DNA of 64,000 bases from Desulfovibrio sp. JY (GCA_021730285.1 CP082962.1:3100001-3164000); one strand, 5' to 3'. Counted from the first letter of the stretch, positions 32,747 to 45,167 are shown. The notes: generated by a model from the letters alone, not told the origin. Made by a program: numbers and translations.

Positions 32747-34393
32747 ATGGCCGATACCCTACCGCTGTTCGGTGATCCCGCGTTTGTCGGGGCGTTGCTC
32801 GACGCCTCGCCGGACCTTTTTTTCTACAAGGACGCGGCCTCCTTCGTCTACCGGTTTGCCAACAAGGCCTTTTGTGAGCTTTTCGGGCTATCCTTGGAGG
32901 CCGTGGCCGGGCAGACGGATTTCGCGCTTTTCGAGAAGGAAAGCGCCGAGCGCCATCGGCAGGCTGATCTCACCGTTCTGCGTACGGGACGTTTCGGCGC
33001 CTTCGAATACGAGGTGGTGGGCGGCGGGCGGTCGGTTTGGCTCGAGGTGTTCAAGACGCCCGTGCGCGACGCTTCCGGCGGCATACGGGGCATCTTCGGC
33101 ACGGCGCGCAATATCACGACCCACAAGCGGCTCGAAGCGGCGTCCCGAAACGCGCGCCTCGAACTGGAAAAGGATGCGGCCGCCCGGGCCGAGGACCTGC
33201 GCCGCGTCAACGCGGAACTGCGCCGGCAGATGGCCGAACGCAGCAAGGTGGAAAAGGCCCTGGAAGAGTCCCTGCGCACCGTCAATCTGATCTTGGAAAA
33301 CAGCCCCATCGGCATCACCTTCGTTGCCGATCGCGTGGTGCAGCGGGCCAACCCGACCTTTCACGAACTGTTCGCCATGCCCCCGGATACGGTGGCCGGA
33401 CGGTCGACCGCCGATTTCTATCCCGACCGCGAGACCTACGAGGCCTTTGGCCGGGAGTTTTATCCGGTCCTTGGACGCGGGCGGCGCGTGGACACGGTGC
33501 GGCCCATGCGGCGCGCCGACGGCACGGAGTTCTGGTGCCGCATCATCGGCCAGGTGCTTTTCCCGGACAGGCCCCAGGCCGGCTCCATCTGGCTCATGGA
33601 GGACGTGACCGAGCGCCGTCTGGCCGAGGAGGCCACCTTGGCCGCCGAGCGCCTCAAGCGGGAATTCGCGGACAACATGTCCCACGAGGTGCGCACGCCG
33701 CTCAATGGCATCCTGGGCATGGCCGAACTGCTGCTGGCCACCGACCTGACCGAAGAGCAGCGGGGATTGGTGGCGACGCTCAAGGAGTCGGCCGGCAACC
33801 TCACCGAACTTCTGGAAAGCATCCTCGATTTTTCGCGCTTGGACGCCGACTCCGAGGCGACCCGGAATACGCCCTTCAACATCAACAACATCATCCAGGG
33901 CGCGGTCAATTCCTTCGGGTCCTCGGCTCTGCAAAAGGGCTTGTCCCTGACCTGGCGCATCGAGCCCGGCGCGCCGGACATGGTCGTTGGCGATGGGGCG
34001 GGGCTGCGGCGCGTGCTGGCGGCGCTCCTCAGTAACGCCATCAAATTTACGGTCCAGGGCGGGGTGGAGGTGGCCGTCTCTGTGGGCGCGGATTGCCGGG
34101 AAGCGGCACCCGCGGCAACGGACGGGGTGGTCATGGTGTCCTTTGCCGTGCGCGACACGGGCGTCGGCCTGCCCGCCGACCAGTTGGAAACCGTTTTCGA
34201 GCCCTTCCGCCAGGCCGACGGCAGCAAGACCCGGCATTACGGTGGCGCGGGCCTGGGGCTGGCCATCGCCCGGAAAGTGGCCACGGCCATGGGCGGAAGC
34301 CTGACCGTGGAAAGCCTGCCCGGTGGCGGCAGCGTTTTTTGTTTCACCGCGCCGTTCACGTTGCCCCGGGGAGAGGACGCGCCCGCGCCTTGA
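32747..34393 (+). CDS. PAS-domain hybrid-less sensor histidine kinase
   Basis: The 548-residue cytoplasmic kinase has PAS domain 1 (about 10-128), a coiled coil (about 130-178) and PAS domain 2 (about 180-300). A HisKA domain with MSHEVRTPLNG (phospho-accepting His313) follows. The HATPase domain has LLSNAIKFT, DTGVGLP and GGAGLGLAIA. No membrane helices, signal peptide or receiver domain are present, so it should sense a cytosolic or redox signal through PAS. No response regulator gene is adjacent; an AraC-type regulator follows 30 bases later. Confidence 0.92.
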   Translation: MADTLPLFGDPAFVGALLDASPDLFFYKDAASFVYRFANKAFCELFGLSLEAVAGQTDFALFEKESAERHRQADLTVLRTGRFGAFEYEVVGGGRSVWLEVFKTPVRDASGGIRGIFGTARNITTHKRLEAASRNARLELEKDAAARAEDLRRVNAELRRQMAERSKVEKALEESLRTVNLILENSPIGITFVADRVVQRANPTFHELFAMPPDTVAGRSTADFYPDRETYEAFGREFYPVLGRGRRVDTVRPMRRADGTEFWCRIIGQVLFPDRPQAGSIWLMEDVTERRLAEEATLAAERLKREFADNMSHEVRTPLNGILGMAELLLATDLTEEQRGLVATLKESAGNLTELLESILDFSRLDADSEATRNTPFNINNIIQGAVNSFGSSALQKGLSLTWRIEPGAPDMVVGDGAGLRRVLAALLSNAIKFTVQGGVEVAVSVGADCREAAPAATDGVVMVSFAVRDTGVGLPADQLETVFEPFRQADGSKTRHYGGAGLGLAIARKVATAMGGSLTVESLPGGGSVFCFTAPFTLPRGEDAPAP

Positions 34394-34423
34394 CCCTGGC
34401 GTGCCTCCGGGGCATGGAAGGCC

Positions 34424-35251
34424 ATGCCGCGCCGCGCCGCCTCCTTTGCTCCAGAACTGCTGCGTCGTCGGGACGATCCCGACCTGCCCGGGCTCGAGGC
34501 CCGTCTGGCCGCCTACCGTCGGCAGGTCTTTTCCCGCCACATTCACGATGCCTGGTGCGTGGGCCTGATTCTTTCCGGGGCCACGCGGGTCCGGCGGTCC
34601 GGCGGCCTCGGCCGTATCACCGCCGGGGAGACGGCGCTCATCGCTCCGGGCGAGCCCCATGCCTGCAATCCCGAACCGGACGGCAGGCTGGCCTACGTCA
34701 TGTTTTTCCTGGGGCGCGAGGCGGTGCGGCTTGCCGCCATCGGGGACGAGCCGGCCTTTCGCGCCCCGCTTGTGCGGGACCCGCTCCTGGCCGCGCTCCT
34801 GGCCGGGCTCTACCGGGCCATGGCCACACGGCGCTGCCGGTTGGAAAAGCAGTCGCTTTTATGCCTGGCCCTCACGCCTCTTTTTTCCGGGACCGACCGG
34901 CTGCCCCGCCCGTGCGGCCGGGGGCTGGGCCGGGTCCGCGAGTATCTCAGGGAGCATTGGCGCGACAAGGTCTCCCTGGCTGAACTGGCCGCGCTGGCCG
35001 GGCACAGCCCGACCCATGTGCTGCGTCTGTTCAAGCGGGAATACGGCCTGCCGCCCCATGCCTACCAGAACTTCCTGCGGGTGGAGCGGGCCAAGGCGCT
35101 TTTGGCCGGCACGGACCTGCCCGCCGCCGCCGTGGCCCAGGAAGTCGGTTTCGCCGACCAGAGCCATCTGATCCGCACCTTCACGCCCCAGGTCGGGGCC
35201 ACGCCCAACCAGTACCGCTTGTCCCTGCGACGCGCCTTCCCCCGGCCGTAG
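34424..35251 (+). CDS. AraC-family transcriptional regulator
   Basis: The 275-residue protein has an N-terminal AraC-binding cupin domain (HIHDAWCVGLILSGATRVRR, APGEPHACNPE). The C-terminal double helix-turn-helix contains VSLAELAALAGHSPTHVLRLFKREYG, then AAAVAQEVGFADQSHLIRTF and the closing QVGATPNQYR. The sensor region resembles regulators of amino-acid or drug exporters. An EamA-family exporter follows directly, a common regulator-target pairing, so that transporter is a likely target. Confidence 0.9.
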   Translation: MPRRAASFAPELLRRRDDPDLPGLEARLAAYRRQVFSRHIHDAWCVGLILSGATRVRRSGGLGRITAGETALIAPGEPHACNPEPDGRLAYVMFFLGREAVRLAAIGDEPAFRAPLVRDPLLAALLAGLYRAMATRRCRLEKQSLLCLALTPLFSGTDRLPRPCGRGLGRVREYLREHWRDKVSLAELAALAGHSPTHVLRLFKREYGLPPHAYQNFLRVERAKALLAGTDLPAAAVAQEVGFADQSHLIRTFTPQVGATPNQYRLSLRRAFPRP

Positions 35252-35342
35252 TCCCCGGGAAGGGCAATTTCGTTCAATCCTGCCCGGGGCAGGCGTGGCA
35301 TGCCCTCCCGGCGCGGCTTTGAAGCCGTGGGGAGGTTTTGTC

Positions 35343-36257
35343 TTGAAAAACAGCGATAAGGCCGTGGCCGTGGCCCTGGTCGTCACGCTTCTCGCCTGGG
35401 GCCTGTCTTATGTCTGGACCAAGGTGGCGCTTGGGGCCATGGGGCCTTTCACCCTGGTGTGCGTGCGGTTTTCCCTGGCAAGCGGGCTTTTCGGGCTGTT
35501 GTTTTTGGTCACGGGACGGCGGCCGCAGCGGCTGGGCCGGGCCGACCGCTGGCGCATGTTCGTTCTGGCCCTGCTCCAGCCGGTCGGGCATTTCGCCTTC
35601 GAGACCTGCGGGCTGGTGTACACCACGGCCTCGGCCGCGGCGCTGATCGTGGCCGCCATTCCCCTGGCCGTGCTGGCCCTGGCCGCCTGTCTCGGCCGGC
35701 AGCGGGCCGGGGCGGGGGATTTGGCCCGCATCCTCGTCTCGGCCGGGGGCGTTTCGCTGATCATCCTGGGCGGTGGCCAGGGCGGGCTTGGCGGCGGCGA
35801 GCTGGTCGGCGATCTGCTGATGCTGGGGGCGGTTATTTCCACGGCCGGCTACGTGGTGCTGGGCGGGGAGCTCGTGCGCCGCCTGGACGCCCTGACCGTT
35901 ACCTTTGTGCAACTGGCCTGGGGCGCGGTGCTATTTTTGCCGGGTTGTCTGTGGGAAGTCGTCGCGCGGGGCTGGCCGGCTCCCGACGGCAGGCAGCTGC
36001 TGGCGGTGGGAGCCCTCACCGTGCTGGCCGGTTTTGCCGCTTTTTTGTGCTACAATTACGTGCTTTCCCGCCTGAGCCCGGCCCGGGCGGCCCTGTGGCT
36101 CAACGCCGTGCCCGTGGTGGCGGCTGTCGGGGCCTGGGTGACCCTGGGCGAACGTTTGGGAGGCTGGCAGCTTGTCGGCGGCGCGGCCGTGGTCATGGCC
36201 GTGGCCGTGCCCCGAGTCGTGTCCTTGAAGTTCGGAAGATACCGGCGTGTCGTTTAA
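35343..36257 (+). CDS. EamA/DMT-family transporter
   Basis: The 304-residue protein has ten hydrophobic helices and two EamA repeats, with the first helix motif AWGLSYVWTKVALGAM and the second repeat ending AALWLNAVPVVAAVGAWVTLGE. These drug/metabolite transporters usually export amino acids or metabolites. The TTG at 35343, 8 bases after GGGAGG, is the best-supported start; the open frame begins at 35295 without a ribosome site. It follows the AraC regulator by 91 bases and converges with ybeY, overlapping its end by 4 bases. Confidence 0.85.
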   Translation: MKNSDKAVAVALVVTLLAWGLSYVWTKVALGAMGPFTLVCVRFSLASGLFGLLFLVTGRRPQRLGRADRWRMFVLALLQPVGHFAFETCGLVYTTASAAALIVAAIPLAVLALAACLGRQRAGAGDLARILVSAGGVSLIILGGGQGGLGGGELVGDLLMLGAVISTAGYVVLGGELVRRLDALTVTFVQLAWGAVLFLPGCLWEVVARGWPAPDGRQLLAVGALTVLAGFAAFLCYNYVLSRLSPARAALWLNAVPVVAAVGAWVTLGERLGGWQLVGGAAVVMAVAVPRVVSLKFGRYRRVV

Positions 36258-36682
36258 GGGGCCCAGGCATCCGCGTCGGCAACGGCCTGGCAGGCCGCTT
36301 CGGTCAGCCCGTCCATGAGCGGCCCGTGGTCGAACCCGGCCAGATGCAGAAAGCCGTGGGCCAGAAGCCTGGTGAGGTGCCCGGTCGGGTTCTGGCCATA
36401 GAGAAAGGCCTCGCGCACGGCCGTGTCGCGGCTGACGGCCATTTCCCCGAGATAGTCCGGCCGGTCGGGATCGTCGGCCGGGAAGCTCAACACGTTGGTC
36501 GGGCCGCAAAGCCCCAGATAGTCGCGGTTGAGCCGCGCCATTTCCGCGTCGCCCACCAGCCGCAGGTCGAAGTCGCGGCCCGGGAGGTCCAGGGCGGTAA
36601 GGATGCGCCGGCAAAGCGCGCCGAGCTCCCGGCGCGAGACGGGAAGTTCCGGCTGGACGGGCCCGCGCGCCACCCCGATCAT
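36254..36682 (-). CDS. ybeY: Endoribonuclease YbeY
   Basis: The 142-residue protein carries the zinc-binding signature HGFLHLAGFDH (about 109-119) and the preceding NVLSFPADDPDRPDYLGEMAVS typical of YbeY, which takes part in 16S rRNA 3' processing and ribosome quality control. Its ATG overlaps the stop of the HD-domain gene (ATGA). The order phoH-pgpH-ybeY is conserved in many bacteria. Confidence 0.95.
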   Translation of the reverse strand: MIGVARGPVQPELPVSRRELGALCRRILTALDLPGRDFDLRLVGDAEMARLNRDYLGLCGPTNVLSFPADDPDRPDYLGEMAVSRDTAVREAFLYGQNPTGHLTRLLAHGFLHLAGFDHGPLMDGLTEAACQAVADADAWAP

Positions 36683-38950
36683 GCCGCGTGTTCCGCCGCG
36701 TTTTTCGGATCCACGGCGCACACCGGCTCCTCGCGGGTCTTGCCGTTTTTGACCTCGGTCGTCTTGGCGCTCGGGTACTCGATGCGCTGGTGGAAGATGC
36801 CGGTCAGGATGCGGTGGAAGGTCTCGGAAAGCAGGGTCAGGTCCTTGAGCGTGAGCTGGGAATCGTCCAGCTCGCCCTCGGTGTAGATCTTGCGCACGAT
36901 GTTTTGGATATGGCCCTTGATGCGGCTCGGCGTGGGATCGACCAGGGTGCGGCTGGAGGCCTCGATGGCGTCGGCCAGGAGAATCAGCCCGGCTTCCTTG
37001 CTTTGGGGCTTGGGGCCGGGATAGCGGTAATCCTCTTCGCGGATGGGCTCCTCGCCCTTGGCCTCGGCCTGTTCCTTGGCCTTGTGGTGGAAGTAGGCGA
37101 TCAGCGTGGTGCCGTGGTGCTGGCCGATGAGGTCGGTGATCTGCTGGCCCAGGCGATGTTCCTTGGCCAGCTCCACGCCCTTTTTGACGTGGGCGATGAG
37201 GATCAGCGCGCTCATGGACGGGGCCAGCTTGTTGTGCCGGTTTTCCTTGCACGAGATGTTTTCGATGAAATAGTGCGGGCTCTTGAGTTTGCCGATGTCG
37301 TGGTAGAGCGCCGCCACCTTGCCCAGAAGCGGGTTGGCCCCGATGGCCCGGGCTCCGGCCTCCACCATGTTGGAGACGATCAGCGAATGGTGGTAGGTGC
37401 CCGGCGCCTTGACCATGAGCTCCTGCAGGAGCGGCTGCTCGAGGTTTAAAAGTTCCATGAGCCGGAAGCGCGACGTGTAGCCGAAGAGCAATTCCATGAT
37501 GGGCGCGATGCCGACCACGGCCAAAAGCGACAGAAAGGCGGAGAGCGCCACGAAGACGAGGCCCGTACCGGTCACGGCCGGCGTGCTTAAGTCCATGAGA
37601 TTGATGGAAACCCACATGACGCACAGCGCGGCGAAAAGCGGCAGGGTGGCCCTCAGCACCTGGGACCGGGTCTCCGAGCGCTTCATGAGGTAGATGTAGA
37701 TCATGGAACCGACGAAATAGTAGCAGAAGGCGCCGATGCCGCCGAAGACCATGTTGGAGGCCAGAAAGGCCAGGATGAGGCTGACGAAGATGCACAGGCG
37801 CTTGGAGAAAAAAAGCGCCAGGATGCCCGCCGCCCCGGCCATGGGCAGGCTGAAGGCGAAATAGAGCGCCCGCGTGCCCTCGGGCAGCCCGCTGCCGCCC
37901 GGCAGCGTGACCACGTCGGCCATCTTGGCCAGCAGGCCGAAAATCACCAGGATCACGGCCAGAAACATCCAGTCCGTGTTGCGCAGGCGCTTGACGCCGG
38001 TGCGCTCCAGGGACGCGTAGAGCACGGCCAGAAACATCAGGCACATGCCGAAGATGCCAAGGGCCCGCAGCATGTTGTAGGAGCCCTTGCGGTGGGAGTA
38101 GAGGGCTTGCAGCTTCAGCTGCTGGACGGGGCCCACGCGCTCGCCCTGGCGCACGATGACTTCGCCCTTCTTGATGATGTAGTAGAGCGGCTCCACGGCC
38201 TGGCTGATTTCGCGGCGGCGGGACTGGGTCGTCTCCTGGTTGAAGGTCATGTTCGGGGCGATGAAGGGATTGACCAGGGTGTAGACGGCCTTGCGCACCC
38301 GGAAGGGTTTGTTCATGGACACCTTGAGCATGTGTTCCATGTCGTCCTTGACCTGCTTGATGTCCTTGATGTCGCGGGTGTCCATGCGCAGCGTTTCCAT
38401 CATGGACGGCAGGTCGCGGATGAGAACGCCGTTTTTGTACGGCGCGAAAAGGGCGGCGGAGGCCACCACGCCCTGTTCGTAATTCTACTTGAGCCAGGGC
38501 AGGACGTCCTGGTCGATCAGGTTCTTGAAGCCGTCCTGGCGCCAGACCTCGATGATCTCGCCGCCGATTTCGGTGTTGAGGTTCTCGGCGATCTGCCAAC
38601 GCAGCTTGTCCAGGTCCTCGCCGCCGGCGGTGCGCACCGAGGTCAGGATATCGTCCACGTTTTTGGCCAGGGCCTCGTAGGGCAGCGGGCTGACGTCGAA
38701 AACAGGGGGTTGGGACTGGGCCACCTGCTCGCGTTTGCGGCTGGTGGACTCCACGTCCTCGATCTGGAGGTTCTGGTCGGCGGCCACGTCCTGGGTCGCG
38801 ATTTCGCCGGCGGTGAAGATCTTGACGGAATTATCGAGCCCGAGCCGGGCGATGAAACTCAGGGCAAAGACAATGGCCAAAAAGAAGACGAACCCCGGCA
38901 GCCCGTTGGCCGTGACCGCGCAGCATACGGCCTGCGCGCCGGGATGGCTT

Positions 38951-39937
<987 letters not shown>

Positions 39938-40030
39938 GGTGTCACGAAGCGGTTACGGTCAAATGCCGCGCGTATGGCCCGTGTCCGCACCTAATACAAC
40001 GCGGCGACAAGTACAAGCGGATGGCGACAT

Positions 40031-41557
40031 TCATGACGGTTCCCGCAATATTTCCAAGTGTGGGTCCGGGGCGACCCGCAACGTTTCCAACAGATTGTTC
40101 ACGGTCACGCGCCCCGTGGCCGCGCCCCTGACGCGCCGCACGTCGGCCACCTTGGCCAGCATGACGTCGGCCGCGCCCGCCTTGCCGGCAAAACTGGCCA
40201 GGGCCGCCAGTCCCGCCGCTTCGAGCAGGCTTCGCCTGGGCACCTCCCGGCCGGGATGGTCCCGGCGCAGGATGACATGGGCTCCGGGCCCGCCCGCCGC
40301 GTGCAGCCACAGGTCGAAGGGGCTGGCCTTGCGCAGAAGCTGCTCGCCGGCCTTGGCGTTTTTGCCGCGAAGAACCAGGAAACCGTCGGAGGTGCGGTAG
40401 ACGTTGGCCGCAATGCCCGAGACGATGGCGGGTGTTGGGGGCGCGGGCGTTTTCGTGCCCGCGACGTGTTCCCGACCTTGTAAGTATTTTTTGGCGACTT
40501 GCAAGTCCCCCCGGCGCTTGGCGATGGCGGTGAGCCCCCGTTCGCCCTTTGCCGCCAAATGATAGAGCTTTTGCATGTTGCCAAGCACCGAAAGCGACGG
40601 GTCCAGGGCAAGCTCCCGACGGCCGCCGTCCGGGGTGGTCACGGAAAGTGCGTGAAGTTTGGCCTGCTTATCCAAAACGTGCAGTTGCGCCGCGATCAGG
40701 TCGGCGTCGGCGCGCCGGGCGATAAAGGCCCGCATGCGCGCCTCGTCGGCGTCGAGTTTGGCCAGGGCCTTGGTCAGCCGGCGTTTGCCGGCCGTCCGGG
40801 CGGCGGATTGGGGCGCGGCTTCCCGCCCCGACACCTCGCCGAAGGCCAGCGGTTCGCCAAAGGCGGCGGCCGCGGCCAGCGCCGAGGAAAAGGCGCGCAC
40901 CTCCCGGCCGCCTTTGGACCCGTCCGGCCAGGACACGGGCCAGACGGCCTCGGGCTCGCCGTTTTTCATTTCCACGAAAGCGCCTGCCGCCGTCTCGCTT
41001 TGGAGGCTGGCATAGACGGCCTGGGCCTGCTCTATGGGCAGCCCGGCCAGCCGGCGTCGCAGGGCCGGGGAGAGCTGGGGATTGTCCCGCCATATCTCGG
41101 GGTCGGTCAGCACAGCCGCAAGCGGCGGCCAGGAGAGCCGGTCGTCGGCGGGAGGCGACGGGGCGTCGGCCAGACGGGGAAAGGACCGGGGATCGAGGAC
41201 GAGGCAGGGGCCTTCCCCGGTCAGGACCAGCGTCAGGACGCGGTGGGGCCAGTCGGCGACGACGCCGGCCACCCGTCGTCCGCGCAGGTGCTTGCGCAGG
41301 CGCATGGCCGCTTCCGGGGCGCGTTCGGGCTGGTTGGTCTTCAGGGGCGAGAGAAACAGGAAGAAACGCCCCGTACCGTACCTGACGTGGAGGTACAGGG
41401 TCTTTTTCCCCCCGACCACGGCGGGATCGCCGCCGGGCGGCATGTACAACGCCAGGGAGATGACGTTGGGGCTTGGCAGAAAGATCTTTTCCACCCGGGC
41501 TCCGGGCAGGACCCGAGCCAGTTCCCGGGCCAGGGAGCGAAAAAAGACGGCCTCCAT
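40031..41557 (-). CDS. rqcH: RqcH/NFACT family protein
   Basis: The 508-residue protein has the NFACT-N start (MEAVFFRSLARELARVLPGARVEKIF), a helical middle (about 250-345, SVLGNMQKLYHLAAKGERGL) and the NFACT-R domain (YRTSDGFLVLRGKNAKAGEQLL, FDLWLHAAGGPGAHVILR). RqcH recruits tRNA-Ala to stalled 50S subunits and adds alanine tails to nascent chains. The N-terminal domain here contains more substitutions than Gram-positive forms, so activity is inferred. A DksA-like gene lies 100 bases upstream on the same strand. Confidence 0.88.
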   Translation of the reverse strand: MEAVFFRSLARELARVLPGARVEKIFLPSPNVISLALYMPPGGDPAVVGGKKTLYLHVRYGTGRFFLFLSPLKTNQPERAPEAAMRLRKHLRGRRVAGVVADWPHRVLTLVLTGEGPCLVLDPRSFPRLADAPSPPADDRLSWPPLAAVLTDPEIWRDNPQLSPALRRRLAGLPIEQAQAVYASLQSETAAGAFVEMKNGEPEAVWPVSWPDGSKGGREVRAFSSALAAAAAFGEPLAFGEVSGREAAPQSAARTAGKRRLTKALAKLDADEARMRAFIARRADADLIAAQLHVLDKQAKLHALSVTTPDGGRRELALDPSLSVLGNMQKLYHLAAKGERGLTAIAKRRGDLQVAKKYLQGREHVAGTKTPAPPTPAIVSGIAANVYRTSDGFLVLRGKNAKAGEQLLRKASPFDLWLHAAGGPGAHVILRRDHPGREVPRRSLLEAAGLAALASFAGKAGAADVMLAKVADVRRVRGAATGRVTVNNLLETLRVAPDPHLEILREPS

Positions 41558-41657
41558 GGAAGTTGTCCGATGCGCCGGTCAGCGCGCCCGGCGGGCGGGT
41601 TGCGGGCGCGGGGGGTGGAACAGGAACATGATCCGGCGGCGAAGGAGCAAAGCGGGG

Positions 41658-42020
41658 TTAGTCCCCGCGCAGGTTCTCGTCGGCTTCCTGCTTGCTTTTG
41701 CACTTGATGCAAAGCGTGGTGACGGGACGGGCCTTGAGCCTGGCCACGCTGATGTCCTCGCCGCACTCCACGCATTCGCCATAGGTGCCGTCGTCGATAC
41801 GTTCAAGGGCTTCCTTGACCTTCTTGATGAGCCGGCGTTCGCGGTCGCGCAGGCGCAACGTGAAAGCCCGGTCGGACTCGGCCGTGGCCCGGTCGGCCGG
41901 GTCGGCGTAGACTTCCACGGTGTCGGTCATGTCCTCGATGGTCTCCTCGCCTTTCTTGAGGATATCCTGGAGCATGCCGTTTAAAAGTTCCCGGAAAAAT
42001 TCGACATCCTTGGGATCCAT
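41658..42020 (-). CDS. dksA: DksA/TraR-family zinc-finger protein
   Basis: The 120-residue protein has a coiled coil (about 5-75; FRELLNGMLQDILKKGEET, then RDRERRLIKKVKEALERI) and the C-terminal zinc finger CVECGEDISVARLKARPVTTLCIKCK. This is the DksA arrangement that enters the RNA polymerase secondary channel. Tip acidic residues are plausible (DTVEVYADPADRATAESDR). GGAGG precedes the ATG. The 180-base gap upstream separates it from the divergent GGDEF gene. Confidence 0.93.
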   Translation of the reverse strand: MDPKDVEFFRELLNGMLQDILKKGEETIEDMTDTVEVYADPADRATAESDRAFTLRLRDRERRLIKKVKEALERIDDGTYGECVECGEDISVARLKARPVTTLCIKCKSKQEADENLRGD

Positions 42021-42202
42021 GCGGTCCTCCTGGGTCTGGGCCTGCCGGCTCCGACTTTGAAATTGACTTCCCTACCGCAAACCTTCCGCGAGGTAAAGGG
42101 GGTGGTATCCCGGCGGGCGCGTCCTTGCCTGGCGCGGCCCACCCTTGTTAGAAGAGGCGACCGTCGCGCGCCGCGCAAGGAAACCACGCCCAAGGAAACG
42201 CC

Positions 42203-43273
42203 ATGGAACAGCCCTGCCCGGAGTCCGTCTGTGATGTCCACAACCTCTGTCAGCACCTCAACAAGATGGGGTGCGGCAGGGAAACGGCATGGCTCGCGGT
42301 GACCCTTTTCGTGCGCGATCTGGTGCAGCATTTTTCCCTTTTTTCCGATGCCGGCAAGCAGACCATGCAACAGCTCGTCTTCGACGCGCTGGCCCGGCGC
42401 GACCCGTCCGTGGAGCATCTGCAGCACGTGGTGCGGCGCCTGGAAGAACACCTCACGGACAACGCCAGGACGGCGGCTTTGCAAGAGGCCCTGGAATCGG
42501 AAAAGGCCGCCGCCGACTCCCTGGCCGAGTCCGTCAGTGATTTTCTCAAGGATTCCCTGGAGTCGGAGCAGGAGCGCGGCCGGTTGTTGCGCCACTTCGG
42601 CAAGGACGCCATGGACACCCTCGGCAGCGGTGACGACCATGCGGTCATGCTGCCGAGGCTGCGCACCCTGGTGACGGAGATGCTCGCCCATTACCGGGAG
42701 GAGGCCAAGACCTGGGAACGCAAGGCTGCGGCCCTGGAACAGGCCATGCTGGTCGACCCGCTGCTCACGCCCCTGCACAACCGCCGTGCCCTGGACGAAC
42801 ACCTCCGCCAGGCCCTCGACGCCGCCGACAGGGACGGCCGTCCCCTGTCCGTGCTCATGATCGACGTCGACCGCTTCAAGACCGCTGTCAACGACGCCTA
42901 CGGCCATACCGTGGGCGACGACGTGCTGCGCACCCTGGCCAAGATCGTCGGCGGCCATGCCGCCCGCCATGGCTGGTTCGCCGCCCGCTACGGCGGTGAT
43001 GAGCTGATCCTGGTGGCCCCCCTGGACGGCGAGGCCGCCTCGATCCAGGCCGAAGCCATCCGGCTGGCCGTGGCCCGCTACGAGTTTCGGCCGCGCATCG
43101 ACGGCCGGCTGACCGAGGCCGCCATCCACTTCACCGTCTCCATCGGCGTGGCCGCCTACGCGCCCGGCATGACCGCGCGGGAGCTTGTCGACGCGGCGGA
43201 TCGGGCCATGTATCGGGTCAAGGGCACGGGCCGCAACAATGTGGCCCGGTTTGCCTCCCTCGGCGCGGGTTGA
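42203..43273 (+). CDS. GGDEF-domain protein (diguanylate cyclase candidate)
   Basis: The 356-residue protein has a Cys-containing N-terminus (CPESVCDVHNLCQHLNKMGC), a long helical region (about 60-190) and a GGDEF domain. The domain has DPLLTPLHNRR, VLMIDVDRFKTAVNDAYGH and the active loop RYGGDELI (Gly264-Leu268). The Leu in place of Phe is tolerated in active enzymes. It would make c-di-GMP. The N-terminal cysteines could bind a metal or sense redox, as inference. No membrane segment is present. Confidence 0.9.
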   Translation: MEQPCPESVCDVHNLCQHLNKMGCGRETAWLAVTLFVRDLVQHFSLFSDAGKQTMQQLVFDALARRDPSVEHLQHVVRRLEEHLTDNARTAALQEALESEKAAADSLAESVSDFLKDSLESEQERGRLLRHFGKDAMDTLGSGDDHAVMLPRLRTLVTEMLAHYREEAKTWERKAAALEQAMLVDPLLTPLHNRRALDEHLRQALDAADRDGRPLSVLMIDVDRFKTAVNDAYGHTVGDDVLRTLAKIVGGHAARHGWFAARYGGDELILVAPLDGEAASIQAEAIRLAVARYEFRPRIDGRLTEAAIHFTVSIGVAAYAPGMTARELVDAADRAMYRVKGTGRNNVARFASLGAG

Positions 43274-43447
43274 AACGACCTGTCACGCTTTGTCCGGCTC
43301 GCCGGAACTTCCCTTTTCATGTAAAGTAGGTATGCTGTCATTTGGTTGCCATCGAAACGTACGCGGCCAGCCGTCATGGTCGCCTCTCCCGGTTTCCGGG
43401 ATCGTCCGGGGACCGGGACGTGTAACCATCCCCATCAGGAGGGAATC

Positions 43448-44008
43448 ATGAGCGAAAAGGAATGCGCCTATTATCGCACCCTGTATGAAGTGGCCAAAGG
43501 CATCAATTCGAGCCTGGAGCCCGTCACGGTGCTTCGGGCCATCGTGGAGCAGGTGGCCAGGGCCCTTGACGCCAAGGCCTGCTCCATCCGCCTTCTGGAC
43601 AAGAAGGGGAAGACGCTTCTGGCCAGCACCTCGTATGGCTTGAGCAAGGGCTACCTGCGCAAGGGGCCGGTCGAAGTGGCCAAAAGCAAGCTGGACCAGG
43701 AAACCCTGGCCGGCAATATCGTCCAGATCAAGGACGCCGGTTCCGATTCCCGCTTCCAGTATCCCGAGGCCGCCAAGGAAGAGGGCATCGCCTCGGTCAT
43801 GGCCCTGCCGCTGACCGTCGAGGGACGCGCGATAGGCGTGCTTCGCCTCTATTGCGACAAGGTTCGGGAGTTCGAGGAAGGCGAGGTCCACTTCGCCACG
43901 GCCATCGCCAACCTAAGCGCCATCGCCATCGAGAACGCCCGGCTGCATCAGGCGCTCAAGACCGATTACGAACTGCTCACGGCCTACGATTACACCATCC
44001 ACGAGTAG
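43448..44008 (+). CDS. GAF-domain sensor protein
   Basis: The 186-residue protein is a single GAF domain ([29 protein letters not shown] through [50 protein letters not shown]) with a short C-terminal helix and no output module. CAGGAGG precedes the ATG. It is 14 bases upstream of gap, so it is probably co-expressed and might relay a redox or metabolite signal. This gene pair recurs in relatives to my recollection, but that was not checked. Confidence 0.85.
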   Translation: MSEKECAYYRTLYEVAKGINSSLEPVTVLRAIVEQVARALDAKACSIRLLDKKGKTLLASTSYGLSKGYLRKGPVEVAKSKLDQETLAGNIVQIKDAGSDSRFQYPEAAKEEGIASVMALPLTVEGRAIGVLRLYCDKVREFEEGEVHFATAIANLSAIAIENARLHQALKTDYELLTAYDYTIHE

Positions 44009-44022
44009 CGGGAGAAGCCCTT

Positions 44023-45039
<1,017 letters not shown>

Positions 45040-45064
45040 TTCCCCCATAGAATCGACCGTCACG

Positions 45065-45098
45065 GGCGGGAAGGCATACGTGCCTTCCCGCCTTTTTT
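45065..45098 (+). terminator. Intrinsic terminator of gap
   Basis: A perfect 12-bp stem (ggcgggaaggca/tgccttcccgcc) with tacg loop is followed by six T, 25 bases after the gap stop. Confidence 0.92.
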
Positions 45099-45138
45099 AT
45101 GGCCTGTGGACCGATAGCTGTTTTTATCTTCAAAATAT

Positions 45139-45167
45139 TTGACTATCAAAAAATAATTCAATAAAGA
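45139..45167 (+). promoter_or_regulatory. Candidate promoter of the metal ATPase
   Basis: TTGACT at 45139-45144 and TAAAGA at 45162-45167 are 17 bases apart in a locally AT-rich stretch. The -10 match is weak. A metal or MarR-type operator may overlap it, but no clear inverted repeat is visible. Confidence 0.35.

Noticed and set aside
38485-38487. Reading TAG in pgpH as pyrrolysine
   Set aside because: PgpH proteins have no conserved special residue here, and no pyl genes or PYLIS-like context are visible in the window. A point mutation or sequence error is simpler.
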